Source: Congeria kusceri (Eukaryota; Mollusca; Bivalvia; Myida; Dreissenidae). From it: DNA of 64,000 nt. The DNA is taken from NCBI GenBank assembly GCA_027627225.1, contig CM051029.1, positions 5,552,954 to 5,616,953 of the forward strand, given 5' to 3'. Shown here in pieces: positions 48,301 through 60,825 of the stretch. The notes below the pieces were generated by a model. The model was not told the origin of the DNA, did no database searches, and was given only the letters and a program-made list of their open reading frames with translations. The position numbers and the translations under genes are program-made. Each line of letters opens with the position of its first letter. Positions within the stretch are counted from its first letter, which is position 1.

Positions 48301-48446
48301 CTGTAGTTGGACTAAACTATGTAATGGTGATAAAAGTAAATAATTTTAACAATAAATAATAACTAATTTTGTCACAATAGTATTGATAGTATAAACATTA
48401 CATAGTGACACAGACGTTTTCATGCTTATTCGATTATTACTAATAA
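45380..48446 (+). repeat. Tandem unit U2, 3.07 kb
   Basis: First unit ending at the deletion junction (48438-48452). Carries the ~1-kb element at 46684-47670. Slightly shorter than its neighbours through small private deletions, for example after AGATGTAGGT at 46570 and after GCAATCAATAA at 47880. Confidence 0.85.
46684..47670 (+). mobile_element. ~1-kb element within U2
   Basis: Same ends as the U1 copy; the GCGTACGTACGTTCGTACG core is at about 47600. Confidence 0.65.
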
Positions 48447-51400
48447 CCAAATGGAATGTATTTGTAGAGAACAAATGTATGACGTATACGCATTTCGGGA
48501 ACGTATTACATATACAACAAACATGATCCTTCTTTTCCTTAAGTTATGCACTAATTTAAATTCACACCGTGCTTTGTTAGTTATTTCTTGAGTGGGGATA
48601 ATTCCAACAATGACACTGATAATTCACTTGAAACAAACCGAATGCATATACACATTTTTTTCCAAAAATAAATGTGCGCTATTCTTCAGACCATATGTAA
48701 AAGCAAAACACTATTTAAAATATGTGGGTGCCGAATAACTAAGCATATTATTTACATTTGTTTGGATATACTTCAATATGACATGGGTAAGTATTAAATA
48801 TAGAGAGATAGTACTTTAAATCAAAGTACATTGTCCTTTTTTATTGAAACAGACATAGATAACATTCTTCATAGAAACTACTTAAATTAAAGATGTAAGG
48901 ATATTTTTCGAATAGATCTAAACGCATTTAATATATGCTTGGTAAGATACTATGTATTCAGACAATAGGGATTTAATCCCCGCTATCCAATTGCGTTATA
49001 ATATATGGCCAATGCAATAACTGCATTTAAGACATTAAATATATTTACAAACCTGTGCCAAGATATTCATACACACGAAATTCGCCATAAGTACGCATAA
49101 GCTGATAAAGATAGAAATCGAATCCATAGTATGAATAAAATGCTTACAATTAACAACATGATGGAGAGATATTAGAGAGAATAAGACAATCGAATAATCA
49201 GCATACATAATGTGGAATATTATTATGTCCGTTAGCCGTTTACCACAAATATTAGCATATGAAATTAAAATTATCTTTGAAAATAAATAAAATAACATTT
49301 GTATTTTCCTCACATGCATGCACAAGCATCTCAACATCTTCCAAAAGAAATAAACGCATGTAAATTAATGTTTGAAATGCAACCAGATTTAATACCTTTA
49401 TTATTTAATAAAGAATACCTTTATGCTTCAGAAAATATCATATATTTAATCAAATAGAAAACGTCATTACGCATGTAAAAAAAACTGACAAATATGCGCC
49501 CTTTTAGTTACAAATATATCACTCATATTTGTAAACCGCCCTGAAATATGCAATTGCCAATATAAAACAGGCAAGTGAGACCCAAACTTGCTTAATAACA
49601 TATAGAACAAGAACAGATGTAGGTCATAAAACGCACTGTAGACCCTAAATTATGCATTTCAATTTTTAATTTTTATTTCTACAAGCTGTAAGCGAACACT
49701 CAGCACGCTAATCGACATATTTCTTAAAATATGGTACACTCAACAGTACAGTATCAACTAGATGTGTCACAGACACGGATTCCCCCACCACATATGTTTG
49801 GAAACAGACAAAGGACTTGTCGCCAACACTAATTCTAGCCACAAAAGTATTTTTTTAATAATTATTTTATAGTAGAAAAATGTCAAAGGGTAATACTTTT
49901 ACAGAAATTGGTCGCAGCTGACATTTCTTCCTTTGCGATAGCCTAGACATTAATGTCCTTCAGCTTTGACAGTTTGAACGCCATCCGCCAAGCATTTCAA
50001 GAGAGGCTGAGTCCACAAAATATCGATAAGTATATATTCTATGGTGGAAAGTGGAAAAGGGCCATAATTCTGCCAACATTAGTCGCTGCCGAAATGCCTT
50101 CATGTATGCTAACCCACACATTAAGGCCCTTTTGTTGTAAAAGTTTGAACAAAGTTTATCAAACTGTTAAAGTGAAGTTGAGTCTTGATGTCAATATTCT
50201 ATAGTAGAAAAATGGCCAAAGGCCATGTATCTTCCAAAATTCATTCCTTTTAGATCATCTACATATACTGGTTCCTCAGCTTTAAACATTGAAGCAAAAT
50301 CAGTCTAGCACTTCAAAAAGTGTTGAGTCCAAATATTTTCAAGAAGTACTATAGTAGTAAAAATGAAAAACAGCAATTAATCTGCCAAAATTGGACGCAG
50401 CCTAAATTTCGTCTTTTACGATCACCTACACATTAAGGTTCTCCAGCTGTGAACGTTTCAGTTAAATCCGCCAAGCTCTGTAAGAGGAGTTCATATTTTG
50501 TATATTCTATAGTGGAAATAATGACAAAGGGCCATAATTCTACCAAATGTAGTCTCAGCAAACATTCCATCTCTCACGATCACCCACACACTAAGGTTCT
50601 AAAGATGTGAAAGTTTGAGCGAAATCCGCCCAGCAGTAAAAGAGGAGTTGAATCCATACAATTTCAGGACGTGCGTACGTACGTTCGTACGACCCGACGG
50701 ACCGCTAAGAACAATGTCTAATGCCTCCCAATGTGTGGGGACAGAAACAGAAATATAGAAGCAAGAAACGAACACAGTAGGCACTACATTTCGACATAAT
50801 GCTGGAAATGTGACACTACCAATAATGCAGTATCAGAAAGTGAGGTAGAAGCTATATGTAGCAGTGACAGAAATCGAAAAAAGGGCCCTTAATAAGGTGA
50901 GCTATAAAGACATGATAATGGTATCTTTACCCCGGAGAATTTATGGCTAATTGCCATCAATAAAACTGTATCAGTTGTCAAAACATGCCTAGTTCTGCAA
51001 CTCGCCATAATACTGTAAATAAGACAATGAGAGCACCCGAATGCTGGAAATAAAGCCAGATCAATGTGTTTATTTAGAACAAATATTGAACGGTAAATAA
51101 TGGAAAGTTTTGTTTAAATAATATTGCTCGCATCATAAATATATTTAAGAACACATGTATGATTGGTAATGCGATTATTACTAACACTCTTTCTTTATTT
51201 GACTCTCCCCAATTCTCGGGTGTTGAACTCTAATGCGTTGGCACCATCCTGTTGTCATAGTTTGGAGAATCGTATCATCTGAGATAAATGGATAATCACT
51301 CAAATTTGACTGATTGTATTTATGGCATTTTATATCGCACTCCTCTCAAATGCGTTGATAAAACACACTTGTATAACAATTAAATCTTTGTTAACATGTA

Positions 51401-51541
51401 GTTGGACTAAACTATGTAATGTTGATAAAGGTAAACAATTTTAACAATCAATAATAACTAATTTAGTCACAATAGTATTGATAGTATAAACATTACATAG
51501 TGACACACACGTGTTCAGGCTTATTCGATTATTACTAATAA
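48447..51541 (+). repeat. Tandem unit U3, 3.10 kb
   Basis: Starts at the deletion junction word AACCAAATGG. Its version of the recurrent minus-strand ORF (49035-49337) is shortened and altered, which argues against coding. Confidence 0.85.
49758..50742 (+). mobile_element. ~1-kb element within U3
   Basis: CTAGATGTGTCACAGACACG start, ATGTGTGGGGAC end; GATTCCCCCACC replaces GATGCCCCCACC here and in U4, a shared mutation that groups these two units. Confidence 0.65.
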
Positions 51542-54500
51542 CCAAATGGAATGTATTTGTAGAGAACAAATGTATGACGTATACGCATTTCGGGAACGTA
51601 TTACATATACATCAAACATGATCCTTCTTTTCCTTAAGTTATGCACTAATTTAAATTCACACCGTGCTTTGTTAGTTATTTCTTGGGTGGGGATAATTCC
51701 AACAATGACACTGATCATTCACTTAAAACAAACCGAATGCATATACACATTTTTTCCAAAAATAAATGTGCGCTATTCTTTCAGACCATATGAAAAGGCA
51801 AAACACTATTTAAAATATGTGGGTGCCGAATAAGTAAGCAAATTATTTACATTTGTTTGGATATACTTCAATATGATATGGGTAAGTATTAAATATATAG
51901 AGATAGTACTTTAAATCAAAGTACATTGTCCATTTTTATTGAAACAAACATACATAGCATTCTTCATAGAAACTAATTAAATTAGAGGTGTAAGGATATT
52001 TTTCTAATAGATCAAAACGCATTTAATATATGCTTGGTAAGATACTATGTATTCAGACAATAGGGATTTAATCCCCGCTATCCAATTGCGTTATAATATA
52101 TGGCCAATGCAATAACTGCATTTAAGACATGAAATACATTTACAAACCTGTGCAATTGCCAAGATATTCATACACAAGAAATCCGCCATAAGTACGCATA
52201 AGCTGATAAAGATAGAAATCGAATCCATAGTATGAATAAAATGCTTACAATTAAAAACATGATGGAGAGAAATCAGAGAGAATAAGACAATCGAATAATC
52301 AGCATACATAGTGCGGAATATTATTCTGTCCGTTAGCCGTTTACCACAAATTTTAGCATATGGAAATAAAATTATTTGTGAAAATAAATAAAATAACATT
52401 TGTATTTGCCTCACATGCATGCACAAGCATCTCAACATACTTCCAAAAGAAATAAACGCATGTAACTTAATGCTTGAAATGCAACCAGATTTAATACCTT
52501 TATTATTTAATAAAGAATACCTTTATGCTTTAGAAAATATCATATATTTAATCAAATAGAAAACGTCATTACGCATGTAAAAAAAACTGACAAATATGCG
52601 CCCTTTTAGTTACAAATATATCACTCATATTTGTAAACCGCCCTGAAATATGCAATTGCCAATATAAAACAGGCAAGTGAGACCCAAACTTGCTTAATAA
52701 CATATAGAACAAGAACAGATGTAGGTCATAAAACGCACTGTAGACCCTAAATTATGCATTTCTATTCTTAATTTTTATTTCTACAAGCTGTAAGCGAACA
52801 ATTCAGCACGCTAATCGACATACTTCTTAAAATATGGTACACTCAACAGTACAATATCAACTAGATGTGTCACAGACACGGATTCCCCCACCACATATGT
52901 TTGGAAACAGACAAAGGACTTGTCGCCAACACTAATTCTAGCCACAAAACGTATTTTTTTTATAATTATTTTATAGTAGAAAAATGACAAAGGGTAATAC
53001 TTCTACAGAAATTGGTCGCAGCTGAAATTTCTTCCTTTGCGATCGCCTAGACATTAAGGTCCTTCAATTTTGACAGTTTGAACGCCATCCGCCAAGCATT
53101 TCAAGAGAGGCTGAGTCCACAAAATATCGATAAGTATATATTCTATGGTGGAAAAGGGCCATAATTCTGCCAACATTAGTCGCTGCCGAAATGCCTTCAT
53201 GAATGATAACCCACACATTAAGGCCCTTTTGTTTAAAAGTTTGAACAAAGTTTATCAAACTGTTAAAGAGAAGTTCATGTCTCTATTCTATAGTAGAAAA
53301 ATGGCCAAAGGCCATATATCTTAAAATTCATTCCTTTTAGATCATCTACACATATTGGTTCCTCAGCTTTAAACATTGAAACAAAATCAGCCTAGCACTT
53401 CAAAAAGTGTTGAGTCCAACAAATTTCAAGAAGTACTATAGTAGTAAAAATGAAAAATAGCAATAAACCTGCCAAAATTGGACGCAGCCTAAATTTCGTC
53501 TTTTACGATCACCTACACATTAAGGTTCTGCAGCTGTGAACGTTTCAGTTAAATCCGCCCAGCTCTGTAAGAGGAGTTCATATTTTGTATATTCTATAGT
53601 GGAAATAATGGCAAAGGGCCATAATTCTACCAAATGTAGTCTCAGCAAAGATTCCATCTCTCACGATCACCCACACACTAAGGTTCTAAAGATGTGAAAG
53701 TTTGAGCGAAATCCGCCAGCAGTAAAAGAGGAGTTGAATCCATACAATTTCAGGACGTGCGTACGTACGTTTGTACGACCCGACGGACCGCTAAGAACAA
53801 TGTCTAATACCTTCCAATGTGTGGGGACAGAAACAGAAAGGTAGAAGCAAGAAACGAACACAGTAGGCACTACATTTCGACATAATGCTGGAAATGTGAC
53901 ACTACCAATAATGCAGTATGTAAAAGTGAGGTAGAAGCTATGTGTAGCAGTGACTGAAATCGAAAAAAGCGCACTTAATAAGGTGAGCTATAAAGACACG
54001 ATAATGGTATCTTTACCCCGGAGAATTTATGGCTAATTGCAATCAATAAAACTGTATCAGTTGTCAAAACATGCCTAGTTCTGCAACTCGCCATAATACT
54101 GTAAATAAGACAATGAGAGCACCCGAATGCTGGAAATAAAGCCAGATCAATGTGTGTATTTAGAACAAATATAGAACGGTAAATAATGGAAAGTTTTGTT
54201 TAAATAATATTGCTCGCATCATAAATATATTTAAGAACACATGTATGATTGGTAATGCGATTATTACTAACACTCTTTCTTTATTTGACTCTCCCCAATT
54301 CTCGGGTGTTGAACTCTAATGCGTTGGCACCATCCTGTTGTCACAGTGAAGAGAATCGAATCATCTGAGATAAATGGATAATCACTCAAATTTGACTGAT
54401 TGTATTTATGGCATTTTATATCGCACTCCTCTCAAATGCGTTGATAAAACACACTTGTATAACAATTAAATCTTTGTTAACATGTAGTTGGACTAAACTA

Positions 54501-54627
54501 TGTAATGTTGATAAAGGTAAACAATTTTAACAATCAATAATAACTAATTTTGTCACAATAGTATTGATAGTATAAACATTACATAGTGACACACACGTGT
54601 TCATGCTTATTCGATTATTTCTAATAA
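51542..54627 (+). repeat. Tandem unit U4, 3.09 kb
   Basis: Shares private changes with U3 (GATTCCCCC; TAACAATTAAATC is shared with U5). A few small deletions around 53150-53330 shorten it. Confidence 0.85.
52861..53828 (+). mobile_element. ~1-kb element within U4
   Basis: Same ends; about 20 bp shorter than the others through deletions near 53150 and 53270-53320. Confidence 0.65.
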
Positions 54628-57600
54628 CCAAATGGAATGTATTTGTAGAGAACAAATGTAGGACGTATACGCATTTCGGGAACGTATTACATATACAACA
54701 AACATGATCCTTCTTTTCCTTAAGTTATGCACTAATTTAAATTCACACCGTGCTTTGTTAGTTATTTCTTGGGTGGGGATAATTCCAACAATGACACTGA
54801 TCATTCACTTAAAACAAACCGAATGCATATACACATTTTTTCCAAAAATAAATGTGCGCTATTCTTTCAGACCATATGTAAAAGCAAAACACTATTTGAA
54901 ATATGTGGGTGCCGAATAAGTAAGCAAATTATTTACATTTGTTTGGATATACTTCAATATGATATGGGTAAATATTAAATATATAGAGATAATAATTTAA
55001 ATCAAAGTACATTGTCCTTTTTTATTGAATCAAACATACATAGCATTCTTCATAGAAACTACTTAAATTAAAGGTGTAAGGATATTTTTCTAATAGATCA
55101 AAACGCATTTAATATATGCTTGGTAAGATACTATGTATTCAGACAATAGGGATTTAATCCCCGCTATCCAATTGCGTTATAATATATGGCCAATGCAATA
55201 ACTGCATTTAAGACATGAAATACATTTACAAACCTGTGCAATTGCCAAGATATTCATACACAGGAAATCCGCCATAAGTACGCATAAGCTGATAAAGATA
55301 GAAATCGAATCCATAGTATGAATAAAATGCTTACAATTAAAAACATGATGGAGAGAGATCAGAGAGAATAAGACAATCGAATAATCAGCATACATAGTGC
55401 GGAATATTATTCTGTCCGTTAGCTGTTTACCACAAATATTAGCATATGGAAATAAAATTATTTGTGAAAATAAATAAAATAACATTTGTATTTGCCTCAC
55501 ATGCATGCACAATCATCTCAACATACTTCCAACAGAAATAAACGCATGTAACTTAATGCTTGAAATGCAACCAGATATAATACCTTTATTATTTAATAAA
55601 GAATACCTTTATGCTTCAGAAAATATCATATATTTAATCAAATAGAAAACGTCATTACGCATGTAAAAAACACTGACTGTTGACAAATATGCGCTGTTTT
55701 AGTTACAAATATATCACTCATATTTGTAAACCGCCTTGAAATATGCAATTGCCAATATAAAACAGGCAAGTGAGACCCAAACTTGCTTAATAACATATAG
55801 AACAAGAACAGATGTAGGTCATAAAACGCACTGTAGACCCTAAATTATGCATTTCAATTTTCAATTTTTATTTCTACAAGCTGTAAGCGAACACTATGCA
55901 CGCTAATCGACATATTTCTTAAAATATGGTACACTCAACAGTACAGTATCAACTAGATGTGTCACAGACACGGATGCCCCCACCACATATGTTTGGAAAC
56001 AGACAAAGGACTTGTCGCCAACACTAATTCTAGCGACAAAAAGTATTTTTTTAATAATTATTTTATAGTAGAAAAATGACAAAGGGTAATACTTCTACAG
56101 AAATTGGTCGCAGCTGAAATTTCTTCCTTTGCGATAGCCTAGACATTAATGTCCTTCAGTTTTGACAGTTTGAACGCCATCCGCCAAGCATTTCAAGAGA
56201 GGCTGAGTCCACAAAATAACGATAAGTATATATTCTATGGTGGAAAAGTGGAAAAGTGCCATAATTCTGCCAACATTAGTCGCTGCCGAAATGCCTTCAT
56301 GTATGATAACGCACACACTAAGGCCCTTTTGTTGTAAAAGTTTGAACAAAGTTTATCAAACTGTTAAAGAGAAGTTCATGTCTATATTCTATAGTAGAAA
56401 AATGGCCAAAGGCCATATATCTTCCAAAATTTATTCCTTTTATATCATCTACACATACTGGTTCCTCAGCTTTAAACATTGAAACAAAATCAGCATAGCT
56501 CTTCAAAAAGTGTTGAGTCCAAAAAATTTCAAGAAGAATTATAGTAGTAAAAATGAAAAATAGCAATAAACCTGCCAAAATTGGACGCAGCCTAAATTTC
56601 GTCTTTTACGATCACCTACACATTAAGGTTCTCCAGCTGTGAACGTTTCAGTTAAATCCGCCCAGCTCTGTAAGAGGAGTTCATATTTTGTATATTCTGT
56701 AGTGGAAATAATGACAAAGGGCCATAATTCTACCAAATGTAGTCTCAGCAAACATTCCATCTCTCACGATCACCCACACACTAAGGTTCTAAAGATGTGA
56801 AAGTTCGAGCGAAATCCGCCAGCAGTAAAAGAGGAGTTGAATCCATACAATTTCAGGACGTGCGTACGTACGTTCGTACGACCCGACGGACCGCTAAGAA
56901 CCATGTCTAATGCCTCCCAATGTGTGGGGACAGAAACAGAAATGTAGAAGCAAGAAACGAACACAGTAGGCACTACATTTCGACATAATGCTGGAAATGT
57001 GACACTACCAATAATGCAGTATCAAAAAGTGAGGTAGAAGCTATATGTAGCAGTGACTGAAATCGAAAAAAGCGCACTTAATAAGGTGAGCGATAAAGAC
57101 ACGATAATGGTATCTTTACCTCGGAGAATTTATGGCTAATTGCAATCAATAAAACTGTATCAGTTGTCAAAACATGCCTAGTTCTGCAACTCGCCATAAT
57201 ACTGTAAATAAGACAATGAGAGCACCCGAATGCTGGAAATAAAGCCAGATCAATGTGTTTATGGAGAACAAATATAGAACGGTAAATAATGGAAAGTTTT
57301 GTTTAAATAATATTGCTCACATCATAAATATATTTAAGAACACATGTATGATTGGTAATGCGATTATTACTAATACTCTTTCTTTATTTGACTCTCCCCA
57401 ATTCTCGGGTGTTGAACTCTAGTGCGTTGGCACCATCCTGTTGTCACAGTTTAGAGAATCGAATCATCTGAGATAAATGGATAATCACTCAAATTTGACT
57501 GACTGTATTTATGGCATTTTATATCGCACTCCTCTCAAATGCGTTGATAAAACACACTTGCATAACCAATTAAATCTTTGTTAACATGTAGTTGGACTAA

Positions 57601-57731
57601 ACTATGTAATGTTGATAAAGGTAAATAATTTTAACAATCAATAATAACTAATTTTGTCACAATAGTATTGATAGTATAAACATTACATAGCGACACAGAC
57701 GTTTTCATGCTTATTCGATTATTACTAATAA
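54628..57731 (+). repeat. Tandem unit U5, 3.10 kb
   Basis: Same boundaries and order. It keeps ACACTGACTGTTGACAAATATG at about 55667, as in U1 and U2, where U3, U4, U6 and U7 have a shorter AAAACTGACAAATATG, so the copies do not diverge as a simple ladder. Confidence 0.85.
55953..56931 (+). mobile_element. ~1-kb element within U5
   Basis: Same ends and monomer order; CGTACGTACGTTCGTACG core at about 56865. Confidence 0.65.
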
Positions 57732-60700
57732 CCAAATGGAATGTATTTGTAGAGAACAAATGTATGACGTATACGCATTTCGGGAACGTATTACATATAC
57801 AACAAACATGATCCTTCTTTTCCTTAAGTTATGCACTAATTTAAATTCACACCGTGCTTTGTTAGTTATTTCTTGGGTGGGGATAATTCCAAGAATGACA
57901 CTGATCATTCACTTAAAACAAACCGAATGCACATACACATTTTTCCAAAAATAAATGTGCGCTATTCTTTCAGACCATATGTAAAAGCAAAACACTATTT
58001 AAAATATGTGGGTGCCGAATAATTAAGCAAATCATTTACATTTGTTTGGATATACTTCAATATGATATGGGTAAGTATTAAATATATAGAGATAGTACTT
58101 TAAATCAAAGTACATTGTCATTTTTTATTGAAACAAACATACATAGCATTCTTCATAGAAACTACTTAAATTAAAGATGTTAGGATATTTTTCTAATAGA
58201 TCAAAACGCATTTAATATATGCTTGGTAAGATACTATGTATTCAGACAATAGGGATTTAATCCCCGCTATCCAATTGCGTGTTAATATATGGCCAATGCA
58301 ATAACTGCATTTAAGACATGAAATACATTTACAAACCTGTGCAATTGCCAATATATGCATACACACGAAATCCGCCATAAGTACGCATAGGCTGATAAAG
58401 ATAGAATTCGAATCCATAGTATGAATAAAAAGGTTACAATTAAAAACATGATGGAGAGAAATCAGAGAGAATAAGACAATCGAATAATCAGCATACATAG
58501 TGCGGAATATAATTCTGTCCGTTAGCCGTTTACCACAAATATTAGCATATGGAATTAAAATTATTTGTGAAAATAAATAAAATAACATTTGTATTTGCCT
58601 CACATGCATGCACAAGCATCTCACATACTTCCAAAAGAAATAAACGCATGTAACTTAATGCTTGAAATGCAACCAGATTTAATACCTATATAATTTAATA
58701 AAGAATACCTTTATGCTTCAGAAAATATCATATATTTAATCAAATAGAAAACGTCATTACGCATGTAAAAAAAACTGACAAATATGCGCTCTTTTAGTTA
58801 CAAATATTTCACTCATATTTGTAAACCGCCTTGAAATATGCAATTGCCAATATAAAACAGGCAAGTGAGACCCAAACTTGCTTAATAACATATAGAACAA
58901 CAACAGATGTAGGTCATAAAACGCACTGTAGACCCTAAATTATGTATTTCAATTTTTAATTTTTATTTCTACAAGCTGTAAGCGAACACTCAGCACGCTA
59001 ATCGACATATTTCTTAAAATATGGTACACTCAACAGTACAGTATCAACTAGATGTGTCACAGACACGGATGCCCCCACCACATATGTTTGGAAACAGACA
59101 AAGGACTTGTCGACAACACTAATTCTAGCCACAAAAAGTATTTTTTTATAATTATTTTATAGTAGAAAAATGACAAAGGGTAATACTTCTATAGGAATTG
59201 GTCGCAGCTGACATTTCTTCCTTTGCGATCGCCTAGACATTAATGTCCTTCAGTTTTGACAGTTTGAACGCCATCCGCCAAGCATTTCAAGATAGGCTGA
59301 GTCCACAAAATATCGATAAGTATATATTCAATGGGAAAAAGTGGAAAAGGGCCATAATTCTGCCAACATTAGTCGCTGCCGAAATGCCTTCATGTATGAT
59401 AACCCACACACTAAGGCCCTTTTGTTGTAAAAGTTTGAACAAAGTTTATCAAACTGTTAAAGAGAAGTTCATGTCTATATTCTATAGTAGAAAAATGGCC
59501 AAAGGCCACATATCTTCCAAAATTCATTCCTTTTAGATCATCTACACATACTGGTTCCTCAGATTTAAACATTGAAGCAAAATCAGCCTAGCACTTCGAA
59601 AAGTGTTGAGTCCAAAACATTTGAAGAAGTACTATAGTAGTAAAAATGAAAAATAGCAATAAACCTGCCAAAATTGGACGCAGCCTAAATTTCGTCTTTT
59701 ACGATCACCTACACATTAAGGTTCTCCAGCTGTGAACGTTTCAGTTAAATCCGCCCAGCTCTGTAAGAGGAGTTCATATTTTGAATATTCTATAGTGGAA
59801 ATAATGACAAAGGGCCATAATTCTACCAAATGTAGTCTCAGCAAACATTCCATCTCTCACGATCACCCACACACTAAGGTTCTAAAGATGTGAAAGTTTG
59901 AGCGAAATCCGCTTGCAGTAAAAGAGGAGTTGAATCCATACAATTTCAGGACGTGCGTACGTACGTTCGTACGACCCGACGGACCGCTAAGAACAATGTC
60001 TAATGCCTCCCAATGTGTGGGGACAAAAACAGAAATGTAGAAGCAAGAAACGAACACAGTAGGCACTACATTTCGACATAATGCTGGAAATGTGACACTA
60101 CCAATAATGCAGTATCAAAAAGTGAGGTAGAAGCTATATGTTGCAGTGACTGAAATCGAAAAATGTGCACTTAATAAGGTGAGCTATAAAGACACGATAA
60201 TGGTATCTTTACCACGGATAATTTATGGCTAATTGCAGTCAATAAAACTGTATCAGTTGTCAAAACATGCATAGTTCTGCAACTCGCCATAATACTGTAA
60301 ATAAGACAATGAGAGCACCCGAATGCTGGAAATAAAGCCAGATCAATGTGTTTATGGAGAACAAATATAGAACGGTAAATAATGGAAAGTTTTGTTTAAA
60401 TAATATTGCTCGCAATTTAAATATGTTTAAGAACCCATGTATGATTGGTAATGCGATTATTACTAACACTCTTTCTTTATTTGGCGCTCCCCAATTCTCG
60501 GGTGTTGAACTCTAGTGCGTTGGCACCATCCTGTTGTCACAGTTTAGAGAATCGAATCATCTGAGATAAATGGATAATCACTCAAATTTGACTGACTGTA
60601 TTTATGGCATTTTATATCGCACTCCTCTCAAATGCGTTGATAAAACACACTTGTATAACAATTAAATCTTTGTTAACCTATAGTTGGACTGAACTATGTA

Positions 60701-60825
60701 ATGTTGATAAAGGTAAATAATTTTAACAATCAATAATAAAACTAATTTTGTCACAATAGTATTGATAGTGTAAACATTACATAGTGACACACACGTTTTC
60801 ATGCTTATTCGATTATTACTAATAA
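57732..60825 (+). repeat. Tandem unit U6, 3.09 kb
   Basis: From about 58630 to its end it is almost identical to U7; left of about 58520 the two differ every few tens of bases. Holds the ~1-kb element at 59048-60024. Confidence 0.85.
59048..60024 (+). mobile_element. ~1-kb element within U6
   Basis: Identical by eye to the U7 copy, including private changes such as CTTGTCGACAACAC, TTCTATAGGAATTGG and ATCCGCTTGCAG. Confidence 0.65.
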
